Positions 1-6,899 of a stretch of 9,467 nt of DNA are shown piece after piece (position 1 is the stretch's first letter; the number at the start of each line of letters is the position of its first letter). Under the pieces are notes generated by a model. The model was given only the letters and a program-made list of their open reading frames with translations. It searched no databases and had not been told where the DNA came from. The stretch lies in contig CAILKC010000615.1 in assembly GCA_903834675.1 (NCBI GenBank), positions 1-9,467 of the forward strand, read 5' to 3'. This DNA is from an uncultured Victivallales bacterium. Lineage in GTDB: Bacteria > Verrucomicrobiota > Lentisphaeria > Oligosphaerales > JAFGRS01. A program made the translations under genes and the position numbers.

Positions 1-13
1 CAATTCTGTCAAC

Positions 14-45
14 CACAGAGAGCAACGAGAGCACAGAGAGCAACG
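14..45. repeat. Two direct copies of a 14-nt phrase
   Basis: CACAGAGAGCAACG is present at 14-27 and again at 32-45, with a period of 18 nt. A related phrase in inverted orientation (CCTCTGTGACCTCTGTGG) lies at 221-238. These look like intergenic microrepeats rather than CRISPR units, because the period is too short and there is no spacer diversity. Confidence 0.5.
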
Positions 46-88
46 CACTGGCGAAGAGTAAGTTATGTAAGGCGCTTTCAGAACCCCC

Positions 89-106
89 GGCTCGCCAGCG
101 TCTCGC
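89..106. repeat. 18-nt direct repeat, copy 1
   Basis: GGCTCGCCAGCGTCTCGC at this position matches 17 of 18 bases at 481-498 (GGTTCGCCAGCGTCTCGC). Its complementary strand reads GCGAGACGCTGGCG, which resembles the GGCGAGAC units at 9281-9296. This suggests a dispersed intergenic phrase used in both orientations. Confidence 0.5.
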
Positions 107-418
107 CCTCCAGCTTGAAGGCGTCACGACGTCGGCAACGTGTGGAGTGCGAGTAGCTGCGCGAGCCGTGACGGATCCTGCAAGAGCCTCATGTGTATGT
201 CACCCAAACCATCTCGCCTTCCTCTGTGACCTCTGTGGTGCAAGAGTCGATTGTAGTAGAGTCGACTGGCCTTGGGGCGAACGATCTGCCTCATGTTTGC
301 GCTGATGTCGCATGGACCGGCCCTACAGGGCTCAATCCAGGCTGCGGACGGGTCCCCAGGGCGCGGCCATGGCCTAACCTGGGCTGGTATGACGTCCCCT
401 TTTTGGGCTGAATACCAC

Positions 419-451
419 TGCCCATGCTTATTGCCTGGGCGCTTATTTTTG
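419..451 (+). terminator. Weak hairpin followed by a T-rich run (possible leader terminator)
   Basis: TGCCCA (419-424) can pair with TGGGCG (436-441), including one G-T pair. The loop is 11 nt, and the T-rich stretch CTTATTTTTG follows. On the + strand this resembles an intrinsic terminator or attenuator about 100 nt upstream of the co-polymerase start. The stem is short and the loop large, so it could be chance. It might terminate an upstream transcript or attenuate this operon. Confidence 0.2.
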
Positions 452-480
452 TTGACCAGGTCGACTAGAGGTAGAACCTA

Positions 481-498
481 GGTTCGCCAGCGTCTCGC
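481..498. repeat. 18-nt direct repeat, copy 2
   Basis: This is the second copy of the phrase at 89-106, with one mismatch. It ends 49 bases before the ATG of the co-polymerase gene, so any promoter or leader of that gene overlaps or abuts it. Confidence 0.5.
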
Positions 499-547
499 TC
501 TTCACTCGTAAGACTTGCAGATTACATGCAAGGGAACGCAGCACCCT

Positions 548-2887
548 ATGACGACGGTACGTAAGAAGATATCGCAGAATGGCGTTGAGAGTTTCCAGAC
601 GTGGTGTGCGAATGCGTTCAAGCAGGCGCGTCTTATCGTTCTACTTATGTGTTTCTCGGGGATTTTAGGGCTGTGCTATTACGTCTTTAGGCGGCCGGTG
701 TATAGCGGCACGACTACTTACCAGGAAATCTCTACAGGGAAAGCGATAACCCAAGAGGACATGTTCAAAGACGGCGGGTTGTGGGCGAAGATACAGGGCA
801 TACAAAAGCCGGACGTGGTCGAGAAGATTGCTGGCACCTTCGGAATCGAAGGGGGTTACGGCAGGATCATGGAGCGGCACGTGAGAAGGATACGCGTAAC
901 TCCACATGGATGGATGAGTGGGTCTCAGTATCCGACGTACGATGTACGCATCTATGCCTACTCCCCGGAGCTTGCAGAGCAGTGGATCGAGCGGGGCTTG
1001 CAGATCTACGACGAGGAGCGCGCCGTCGGCCGCCGCGAGGGTCGGCTCGGGGAAATCCGTTATTGTCGTGAGGAGATGACCCGGATGCAGGCCGAGATGC
1101 GCGCCTATGCTGCCAAGACAGACGCCTTCCGTGAGCGCAATGCATGGGATGAGATCTGCAGCGAGTGGGCTGAGTACGAGGAGGTCCCAAGGCGCCTTGC
1201 AGAAGTTGAGGGACGCATGGCGTCGCTTGAGAGGCTGCGGACCTCCTTACAGGATCCCACCCTGACCACGGTCGAGCGTCTGTTGCTACTCCCTGCGACT
1301 GGCTACGCGCAGGGGCAGCCGCGTGTCGGCCAGGTGTTCGGGGCGCGTGCGCCCTTTGGTGTTATGCGCCCAATGCCGCTTGCTTCTGACGTCCGTGAGG
1401 TCACTCCGGATGCCGAGGAGACGGCGGCGGACGCCGAAGTCCCATTTTCCGATAAGTTGGAGGAGGGTGGTAGTACTAAGAGTGGCAGGTGGGTGGTGTT
1501 GCCTGGCCAGGAACTCGGCGGATCGAGTGGGTGGGAGGCCCTCTATCACGAGAAGCTCTTTCTCGACAGCCAACGTGCCGAAATCGGTAAGACTTACCTT
1601 CCGGGGCATCCCAAGATACGTCGGTTGTTGAAACGTCTGGAAAGCGTCGAAGCGAGTATGAAGGCAAAATACGACGATGCCGTCAAGGGGATTGACTGGG
1701 AACTGTTCACCCTTGGCGAGTCGCGGAAAGACCTCCAGCGGAAGCTGCCAAAGGTGGAGGAGGTACGGCAGCGCTATGATGCGCTCGCGGTACAGTTTGA
1801 GGCGCTTAAGTACGGGAAAATGCCCTGGGGCACTAAGTATGCCGACTATGCGAAGCGAATTTCCATCGCCAAGATGCAGTTGGAGTACGGCCTGACTGCG
1901 CCAGATGACCTTCGCCTCCAGCGCGTCGGTTTCACCACGGTCCCCGAATGGCCGGTCTCTCCGAACCGCGGTAAGATGCTTGTCTTCTGTGTGTTTCTCG
2001 GGTTGGTTCTAAGTACCGCCGCGGTCTTCGTTCTCGAGTTTCTTGATCGGACAATTGTTCTGCTCGACCAGGCCCAGGATGATCTGGGCTTGCGCGGATT
2101 GGGCATTGTGCCCTTGGTGCCGCAGCGCGTCCTGCCTCCCGCCTGCCGACTGGTGACTGACCGTCGCATCAGCGAAGAATCCGGCCAGCGTTCGCTGGTG
2201 GAAACGTTCCGCATCATCCGGGCCAATCTGCTGTCCTGTGGCACAAGTGCTGACGATCGGCAGGTGATTATGGTGACCAGTTCGTTGCCCCGTGAGGGTA
2301 AGAGCGCGGTATCGACCAATCTGAGCATGGCGTTAGCTCGCGCCGGGAAGAAGACGCTGCTGATTGATGCCGATGCCCGTCGTGGGCGTCTGCAGCGCGA
2401 ACTGGGGACGACCGGCCAGGGCTTGGCGGATGTGCTGCAGGGTAGTGTCAGCATGGAAGATGTCTGCAGTCCCACCGATGTGGAGAATCTTGACCTGATG
2501 GGCACCGGCCGCTCGGGAAGCGGGCTGCCTGAGCTACTCGCCAGCGCTCGCTTCAGGGAGGGTCTTGCGGCTCTGCGGCGTAAGTACGATCACATCATTA
2601 TCGACACTCCGCCTGTCCTGGGGCTATCGGAGGCTTGCGATCTGCTGCCGTGTGTCGACGGCGTGCTCTTTGTGATCTGGGCCAAGTACACGCCGGTGCG
2701 GGAAGTCCAGTCCAGCCTTGAACTCTTGCGGGCCAACAACGCTAAGTTCTTCGGCTTTGTGCTGAACCGCGTTGACCTCAGCAGCGCTGGCTACTACTAC
2801 CACTACTACTACTACTCCGACTACTATTACCGCAGCTACCAGTCAAAGCACTTGCCTGCGCCTCCAGCCGAGTCCGCCAAGGTGTAA
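548..2887 (+). CDS. wzc: Wzc/GumC-type polysaccharide co-polymerase fused to a BY-kinase (tyrosine autokinase)
   Basis: This inner-membrane chain-length regulator for exopolysaccharide is 779 aa, near the usual length of fused Wzc proteins. A first membrane helix at about 29-47 is followed by a long periplasmic, partly coiled-coil region that includes GHP at 353-355. The characteristic proline-rich segment (EWPVSPNRGK) precedes the second helix at about 477-499. The cytoplasmic ATPase has a Walker A PREGKS motif (Lys585), a Walker A' LLIDAD at 604-609, and a Walker B IIIDTPP at 683-689. Residues 749-764 contain 11 tyrosines, the expected autophosphorylation tail. An apparently disordered stretch at about 249-322 interrupts the periplasmic part. 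I chose the ATG at 548, with AGGGAA about 11 nt upstream; a TTG at 515 would add 11 residues of no family character. Wzc-type proteins cycle between phosphorylated and unphosphorylated states to control polymer length. No cognate phosphatase is visible here. Confidence 0.93.
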   Translation: MTTVRKKISQNGVESFQTWCANAFKQARLIVLLMCFSGILGLCYYVFRRPVYSGTTTYQEISTGKAITQEDMFKDGGLWAKIQGIQKPDVVEKIAGTFGIEGGYGRIMERHVRRIRVTPHGWMSGSQYPTYDVRIYAYSPELAEQWIERGLQIYDEERAVGRREGRLGEIRYCREEMTRMQAEMRAYAAKTDAFRERNAWDEICSEWAEYEEVPRRLAEVEGRMASLERLRTSLQDPTLTTVERLLLLPATGYAQGQPRVGQVFGARAPFGVMRPMPLASDVREVTPDAEETAADAEVPFSDKLEEGGSTKSGRWVVLPGQELGGSSGWEALYHEKLFLDSQRAEIGKTYLPGHPKIRRLLKRLESVEASMKAKYDDAVKGIDWELFTLGESRKDLQRKLPKVEEVRQRYDALAVQFEALKYGKMPWGTKYADYAKRISIAKMQLEYGLTAPDDLRLQRVGFTTVPEWPVSPNRGKMLVFCVFLGLVLSTAAVFVLEFLDRTIVLLDQAQDDLGLRGLGIVPLVPQRVLPPACRLVTDRRISEESGQRSLVETFRIIRANLLSCGTSADDRQVIMVTSSLPREGKSAVSTNLSMALARAGKKTLLIDADARRGRLQRELGTTGQGLADVLQGSVSMEDVCSPTDVENLDLMGTGRSGSGLPELLASARFREGLAALRRKYDHIIIDTPPVLGLSEACDLLPCVDGVLFVIWAKYTPVREVQSSLELLRANNAKFFGFVLNRVDLSSAGYYYHYYYYSDYYYRSYQSKHLPAPPAESAKV

Positions 2888-2911
2888 ATCAGGCGGTCAG
2901 AATTTGGGCAA

Positions 2912-2947
2912 GAATCGGGGTCGGAATTGGAGTCGGTATCTGTATCG
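2912..2947. repeat. Six degenerate tandem hexamers, consensus about GAATCG
   Basis: The segment parses exactly into six 6-mers: GAATCG, GGGTCG, GAATTG, GAGTCG, GTATCT, GTATCG. Position 1 is always G, position 4 is always T, and positions 5 and 6 are mostly C and G. It starts 24 bases after the stop codon of the co-polymerase gene. It could be an eroded simple repeat or a series of protein binding sites. Confidence 0.6.
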
Positions 2948-2956
2948 TGCCGGGAT

Positions 2957-2975
2957 GAACCACGCAAAGTGGTTC
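2957..2975 (+). other. Perfect 7-bp hairpin with a 5-nt loop
   Basis: GAACCAC (2957-2963) pairs perfectly with GTGGTTC (2969-2975) around the loop GCAAA. It lies 70 bases after the co-polymerase stop codon. No T run follows, so it is a poor intrinsic terminator. It could protect the transcript 3' end or be part of the repeat-rich spacer. Confidence 0.45.
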
Positions 2976-3062
2976 GGGGTCGCGCACAATGCTGCTGAGT
3001 TTCTTCCGGTGGCATGCGCCATTCTCGAGAAACACCCGGATTGGGGTGGGTTATGGCCCCCC

Positions 3063-3083
3063 GCGCCGTGGCTCGGCGCTTTT
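3063..3083 (+). terminator. GC-rich stem-loop followed by TTTT
   Basis: GCGCCG (3063-3068) pairs perfectly with CGGCGC (3074-3079) around a 5-nt loop and is followed directly by TTTT (3080-3083). This is the best intrinsic-terminator candidate downstream of the co-polymerase gene, 175 bases past its stop. The T run is short, and the site abuts the nested inverted repeat starting at 3084, so it may be part of that element instead. Confidence 0.4.
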
Positions 3084-3210
3084 GGAGTGCGGCGGCAGAG
3101 AGTCGCTGTGGTGAGTCGCCGGCGCCGCTTTGGCTGACGTACAGCCCAGGTGACACGCGTCAGCGAAAGCGGTGTCGTGTTCGCCAAAGGCGGACTTGCC
3201 ACCGCACTCC
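3084..3210. repeat. Nested two-step inverted repeat
   Basis: The outer arms are GGAGTGCGGCGGCA (3084-3097) and TGCCACCGCACTCC (3197-3210), with 13 of 14 positions pairing. The inner arms are CGCCGCTTTGGCTGACG (3123-3139) and CGTCAGCGAAAGCGGTG (3158-3174), with 15 of 17 pairing. A further segment, CGCCAAAGGCGG (3182-3193), could pair with the left inner arm as an alternative. The layout resembles a dispersed palindromic intergenic element. No transposase or recognisable insertion sequence end accompanies it. Confidence 0.6.
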
Positions 3211-3309
3211 ATGTTGCGGCGTTTCCGATAAACTGAGCTGCGTTAGCGATTACCCCATCCATTCGCATGGCGGTACTCTGTATCGTGACGGTTATCGTCT
3301 CTTTTCCCC

Positions 3310-4266
3310 GTGAATACCGACACTATTCCAGCGTTGGCGTTGCCCCTGGGGGTATCGGTCGTCATACCCTGCTTTAACTACGCGCACTTTCTGTCCGGCG
3401 CCATCGATTCGGTACTGTCGCAGACAGGGGGACCGTGCGAGATCATTGTGGTTGACGACGGCTCGACGGACAACACCCGATGCGTGGCTGCGGGCTACGG
3501 CGCGCAAGTGCGTTGCATACACCAGGCCAACGCGGGGTTGCCGGCTGCCCGGAACGCAGGGATTCGGGCGGCCACACAGGCCTTGGTTGCGTTCCTTGAC
3601 GCCGATGATCGCTGGCAACCCGGGTTCTTGCGTCGAGTCTTGGAGGTGTTTGCGGGTGCCTCTTCTCCCTACGGCCTGGTGGCTTCAAAGGCTACAAGGG
3701 TAGACCCACAGGGGCGGCCGACTCCTAACGTACGCCGGGACCAAGCGGTTCAGGGCGTGCTGACCTGCCAGGACATTGTTCTGCGCACCTGTTTTTCGCC
3801 CTCGGCCGTGGTTACGCGGCGGGAGGTCTTCGAGCGCTGCGGGCTCTTTGACGAGAGTCTGACTAGTTCTGAGGACCGTGACATGTGGATTCGCATCGGC
3901 GCCTGCTTTCCCATGTTTCTGCTTCCCGACGCACTGGTGTTCGTCTGCGATCACCCGGGAAGCATGAGCAAGAATGCCGACCGGATGAAGCGGAATACCC
4001 GACGGGTGATTCGCAGTGCCTATGACCGTGGCACAGTGTCCCGCTGGCGCCTGGCTTTCTGGCTGAAGGTCCTGGCGTTCAACCGGTTCCAGTGTGCCTG
4101 GATGTACCGCGATCAGAGAAGCCATGGGATGGCGCTTACCGAGATGCTGGCGTCCATCGCCATGTGGCCTTGGTTTGGGCATCCTCACCGGCTCAATGAG
4201 CCCTTGTTGTTCCGTCTTCGCGCGCTTCGGCGTTTTCTTTGGGAAGCTGTTCGTAATCGGGACTGA
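3310..4266 (+). CDS. GT2-family (GT-A fold) glycosyltransferase
   Basis: This is a predicted cytoplasmic inverting glycosyltransferase that would move a sugar from a nucleotide-sugar donor to a growing glycan, probably a lipid-linked repeat unit. At 318 aa it fits small GT2 enzymes. The N-terminus carries the VSVVIPCFN strand typical of the family at 15-23, then VVDDGSTD around 47-54. The metal-binding DADD is at 97-100 and the acceptor-side EDRDMW motif at 188-193, where the acidic pair supplies the catalytic base in the family. No membrane helix is evident. The start is a GTG with no clear Shine-Dalgarno sequence; it is the only nearby start that preserves the N-terminal strand with a short lead, since the first in-frame ATG lies far inside the domain. 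It heads a compact block with the GT4 and polymerase genes. Donor and acceptor cannot be told from sequence. Confidence 0.9.
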   Translation: MNTDTIPALALPLGVSVVIPCFNYAHFLSGAIDSVLSQTGGPCEIIVVDDGSTDNTRCVAAGYGAQVRCIHQANAGLPAARNAGIRAATQALVAFLDADDRWQPGFLRRVLEVFAGASSPYGLVASKATRVDPQGRPTPNVRRDQAVQGVLTCQDIVLRTCFSPSAVVTRREVFERCGLFDESLTSSEDRDMWIRIGACFPMFLLPDALVFVCDHPGSMSKNADRMKRNTRRVIRSAYDRGTVSRWRLAFWLKVLAFNRFQCAWMYRDQRSHGMALTEMLASIAMWPWFGHPHRLNEPLLFRLRALRRFLWEAVRNRD

Positions 4267-4268
4267 AC

Positions 4269-4285
4269 GGCGCTGCTCTGGCGCC
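4269..4285 (+). other. Small hairpin in the GT2-GT4 gap
   Basis: GGCGC (4269-4273) pairs with GCGCC (4281-4285) around a 7-nt loop, between the GT2 stop and the GT4 start. No T run follows, so it is not a likely terminator. It could modulate translation of the GT4 gene, whose Shine-Dalgarno sequence is weak. Confidence 0.25.
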
Positions 4286-4294
4286 TGGTAGTAG

Positions 4295-5416
4295 ATGTCT
4301 GACTCTCAGGTCATACGGGTGCTGCATGTCGTGGTGTCACTGGACGCCGGGGGCATGGAGCGTGTGCTCATCCGCACGGCGCGAAGGCTGGTCCCGCGCG
4401 GCTTTGAAATCTCGGTGTGTGCTCTGGAGCGTCGTGGTGCTTTGGCAGAGACCTTTCCGGCGCCGGAGCGGGTGGTCACCCTGGACAAGCCGCCAGGACG
4501 TTCCTTGGGGACCATCTGGCGTCTGCATCGGCTGCTTCGGCAGACTCGACCAGATGTCGTCCATACACACAACCTTGGCCCGCTGATCTACGCGGCGGCC
4601 GCGAGCGGGTTTGGCCGACTATGTCCCATCCTGCACGGTGAGCATTGTCAGTTATTGTGCAATGACTTAGGGCCTCCACGCCTACGCCTGCGTCGCCTGC
4701 TCTACCGTTCCTGCCGGAAGGTCCATACGGTGTCGGAGGAGTCGCGCCGTGAGCTCCTAGATCTGGGCGTCTCCGCCGCGCGGGTGGTAGCGGTGGTGAA
4801 TGGCGTCGACACGGTCGCATTCGCGCCTGGCAACAGGAGTGCAGCACGGCAGCGGCTCGGGCTTCCCGAGGGCGGACGGTGTATCGCTATCTCGGCGCGT
4901 TTTGAGCGTCGCAAACGGCACGACCTCCTGATTGCCGCGGTGGCCAGGTTGGTGGCGCAGGGACATGATCTCCGCCTGCTTCTGGCCGGCGATGGCGCCC
5001 TGCGTCCTGAGCTGGAGGCGCTGGCGCGGGCCAGCGGGGCCGCATCGCGCCTCTGTTTCCTGGGCTTCTGTGAGGATGTCCTGACGGTGTACCAGGCTGC
5101 GGACCTGGCGGTCTTGCCCAGCACCGGGGAGGGACTCTCGAACGCGATCCTCGAGGCCATGGCGTGTGGCATCCCGGTGCTTTGTCATGCGTCCTGCGGC
5201 TGCGCCGAAGCGGTCGACGACGGCGTGGATGGCTGGGTCCGGAAGATCGACACGGCCGACGCATTGGCCGCCGCTATGGAGAGCCTTCTCGGCAACCCTG
5301 AACGGCTGCGGGCGATGGGATGTGCCGCGCGCGACAAGATGGTCGAGCGCTTTGATTTTGAGCAGACGGTTGCAGGCTACGAGCGCGTTTACCGCGACAT
5401 CGTCTCTGCCAGCTGA
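4295..5416 (+). CDS. GT4-family (GT-B fold) glycosyltransferase
   Basis: This predicted retaining glycosyltransferase (373 aa, full length) would add a sugar during assembly of the polysaccharide repeat. The N-terminal acceptor domain has DAGGMER at 17-23, HTHN at 90-93 and HGEHC at 114-118. The linker contains VVNGVD, and the C-terminal donor-binding domain contains ARFERRKRHD and LLLAGDG. The family's E-x7-E signature falls at Glu279 and Glu287, in the segment EGLSNAILEAMACGIPVL. The GGMER, HGEH and EGLSNAILEAM features resemble the sugar transferases found in exosortase/PEP-CTERM EPS loci (TIGR03088-like), a resemblance from memory. The ATG lies 28 nt after the GT2 stop, and the polymerase begins 11 nt after this stop, so the three are probably co-transcribed. 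The sugar is unknown. Confidence 0.92.
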   Translation: MSDSQVIRVLHVVVSLDAGGMERVLIRTARRLVPRGFEISVCALERRGALAETFPAPERVVTLDKPPGRSLGTIWRLHRLLRQTRPDVVHTHNLGPLIYAAAASGFGRLCPILHGEHCQLLCNDLGPPRLRLRRLLYRSCRKVHTVSEESRRELLDLGVSAARVVAVVNGVDTVAFAPGNRSAARQRLGLPEGGRCIAISARFERRKRHDLLIAAVARLVAQGHDLRLLLAGDGALRPELEALARASGAASRLCFLGFCEDVLTVYQAADLAVLPSTGEGLSNAILEAMACGIPVLCHASCGCAEAVDDGVDGWVRKIDTADALAAAMESLLGNPERLRAMGCAARDKMVERFDFEQTVAGYERVYRDIVSAS

Positions 5417-5417
5417 T

Positions 5418-5422
5418 AGGGG
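5418..5422 (+). promoter_or_regulatory. Ribosome binding site that fixes a TTG start
   Basis: AGGGG sits 5 nt before the TTG at 5428 and overlaps the end of the GT4 gene region. It supports TTG as the true start of the polymerase gene, and the 11-nt gap suggests translational coupling to the GT4 gene. Confidence 0.6.
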
Positions 5423-5427
5423 TTGCC

Positions 5428-6897
5428 TTGGATTTTGCTCTCGCCACCCTCTTCTTGATCCTCTACTATGTGCGTCCGCACGAGTGGTTGGAATGGATGG
5501 CGTCGGTGCAGCCCATCACCAAGGTGCTGGCAGTCGGTTTGGCGGTGGTGCTGTACCAGGTTGGCCGCCGGGTACATTGGCACCCCCGTCGTTTCCTCGG
5601 AGAGTTTCTGCGGACTCCGCTGGATTGGATACTGCTTGCCTTTACGCTCTGGGTCCTGCATGCCGCAGCCGACTGGAAGGCCACCTGGAGCTTGTTCTAT
5701 CCATCGCTGGGCTACTACGTGCTCGTGCAGCATGCCTTGTCCACCGTGCGTCGGATCGAGAGTTTCCTCTGGGTCTGGCTCGGACTACTGCTCTTCATCG
5801 CGACCATGGCCGTGCTCAGCGAGTACAATGTGGACACCTTCAACAGTCTGGGCTACACCCAGGGGATGTACAAAGGTCGGCTCACCCTTAATCTATCTAT
5901 CTTCAATAACCCCAATGCCTTGGGGCACAGCGTCGCGATGATTCTACCGATGATTTTCTTCCTGGGTATCTGGCACCGTTTCCTGCTGGGGATGGAGCTG
6001 TCGCTGCCGCTGTACATCATGCCGGTTTGGTGTCTGTTGCGGACCGAGTCAAAGGGGGCATTCGTTAGTAGCGCGGCAGGACTTTTGACCACTCAGGCCT
6101 GCGGGCGCCCCAGGTGGGTGCAGATTGCGCTGCTGCTAGTGACCTATGCCCTCGGCATGTCCGCGCTGATGTTGCTGCCGCGGATGAACCAGCTAGGCTC
6201 CGTTCGTGGTGATCGGGCGGTCCAGGGGCGGCTCCTGTCGTGGAATTTCGGCTGGGAGTCTTTCAAGACGTTGCCGAAAGGCCTGGGCTACGGTGAATTC
6301 ATCAACCGCGCTCCCGTGTACGTTGAGGGCAAGTACCGTATGCGTAAGCCCGCCCACAGTTCCTACGTGGAAGTGGGCGCCGAACTGGGCAAGTCTGGCC
6401 TCTTTCTCTGGCTTGGGATCCTCTACTATAGCCTGAAGAGTCTGCTGCGGTCCAGGGGGCGGAATGATCAGGAAGAGCGCATCCGGCGCCTGCTGGTCTG
6501 CCTGGTGGTGATCTACATGGTGTCATCGTGGCTGACCAACATTTCCTACCGTGGGAGCTTCTTCATCCAGACGGCGGTGATTGCGGCCCTCTGTCGCCTT
6601 AGGCAGCGTCGGCCACAGCCTGACCCGGCGCTGAACGGCAGCGCCGCCGCTGCGGCTGACGGGGACGCGGATTCCGAAATCCGCGCGAGTGGCCTCGCTC
6701 CTCTCGGCGGCCTGCCCACGGCAGGGACGCCGGATTCCGCGGAGACGGTTGAGCCGGTTGCGGATGAGGGACCGTCAAGCTGGCTGACGTGGCGCCGCCT
6801 GGTGGCCTTCTTGGTGGATATGGCTCTGATCTACGTGATGTACTTGCTGGTGATTCGCGCCTGGCTCTACTTCATGTTGGACTGGAAAGGGGTATAG
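5428..6897 (+). CDS. O-antigen ligase / Wzy-type polysaccharide polymerase, integral membrane
   Basis: This 489-aa polytopic inner-membrane protein has about 12 hydrophobic segments. Family members polymerise or ligate lipid-linked glycans on the periplasmic face. It opens with a helix followed by YYVRPHEW, a lead-in seen in EPS-locus ligase homologues. It carries NNPNALGH at 160-167 next to a helix, and a long loop containing the Wzy_C/WaaL-like segment HSSYVEVGAELGKSG around 310-324. His310, Glu315 and Glu319 are candidate functional residues there. After the last core helix (about 383-398) comes a Pro/Ala/Asp/Glu-rich linker of about 60 residues, then an extra helix (about 458-482) at the very C-terminus. 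That tail is not part of the usual family core. The start is TTG, supported by AGGGG five bases upstream. Polymerase and ligase cannot be separated from sequence, but the operon with two glycosyltransferases and a co-polymerase favours polymerase. Confidence 0.87.
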   Translation: MDFALATLFLILYYVRPHEWLEWMASVQPITKVLAVGLAVVLYQVGRRVHWHPRRFLGEFLRTPLDWILLAFTLWVLHAAADWKATWSLFYPSLGYYVLVQHALSTVRRIESFLWVWLGLLLFIATMAVLSEYNVDTFNSLGYTQGMYKGRLTLNLSIFNNPNALGHSVAMILPMIFFLGIWHRFLLGMELSLPLYIMPVWCLLRTESKGAFVSSAAGLLTTQACGRPRWVQIALLLVTYALGMSALMLLPRMNQLGSVRGDRAVQGRLLSWNFGWESFKTLPKGLGYGEFINRAPVYVEGKYRMRKPAHSSYVEVGAELGKSGLFLWLGILYYSLKSLLRSRGRNDQEERIRRLLVCLVVIYMVSSWLTNISYRGSFFIQTAVIAALCRLRQRRPQPDPALNGSAAAAADGDADSEIRASGLAPLGGLPTAGTPDSAETVEPVADEGPSSWLTWRRLVAFLVDMALIYVMYLLVIRAWLYFMLDWKGV

Positions 6898-6899
6898 AG

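Larger units (their letters stand above)
1..547. other. Long non-coding leader upstream of the co-polymerase gene
   Basis: I see no convincing gene here. The small open frames have no ribosome binding site, no recognisable domain and a composition unlike the neighbouring genes. The region does hold short repeats. CACAGAGAGCAACG occurs twice (14-27 and 32-45), an 18-nt phrase occurs at 89-106 and 481-498, and CCACAGAG (13-20) is matched in inverted orientation by CTCTGTGG (231-238). There are foldable segments, for example CCCAGG (355-360) pairing with CCTGGG (378-383) around the palindrome GGCCATGGCC (365-374). A promoter for the downstream gene probably lies here, but I could not identify one with confidence. 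Confidence 0.6.
2888..3309. other. Repeat-rich non-coding spacer between the co-polymerase and the GT2 gene
   Basis: No gene is supported in these 422 bases; the open frames crossing them on either strand look random in composition. From left to right the spacer holds a degenerate hexamer array (2912-2947), a 7-bp hairpin (2957-2975), a GC stem followed by TTTT (3063-3083), and a nested inverted repeat (3084-3210). The last 100 bases before the GT2 start show no recognisable promoter or strong Shine-Dalgarno sequence. Confidence 0.6.

Noticed and set aside
14..45. Possible CRISPR-like direct repeats
   Set aside because: There are only two 14-nt copies with an 18-nt period and no spacers. The same holds for the other short repeats in the window.
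257..466. GTCGAC-containing stretches near 257-270 and 456-466, checked as possible vector polylinker sequence
   Set aside because: The flanking bases do not follow any polylinker order I know, and the match is limited to a short palindromic site.
452..480. Possible sigma-70 promoter starting with TTGACC
   Set aside because: The hexamers at the right distance do not resemble a -10 box; the best candidate, TAGAAC, sits only 14 nt away.
193..481. Two overlapping small open frames (72 and 69 aa) in the leader
   Set aside because: They have no ribosome binding site, no recognisable motif, and they run through repeat-like and palindromic DNA. They look like chance frames.
515..547. Upstream TTG start extending the co-polymerase by 11 residues
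   Set aside because: The extension has no family character, and the ATG at 548 has a plausible AGGGAA upstream.
1846..2505. Antisense open frame (219 aa) opposite the kinase domain
   Set aside because: It is Arg/Ser-rich shadow coding opposite the Walker motifs, with no family resemblance.
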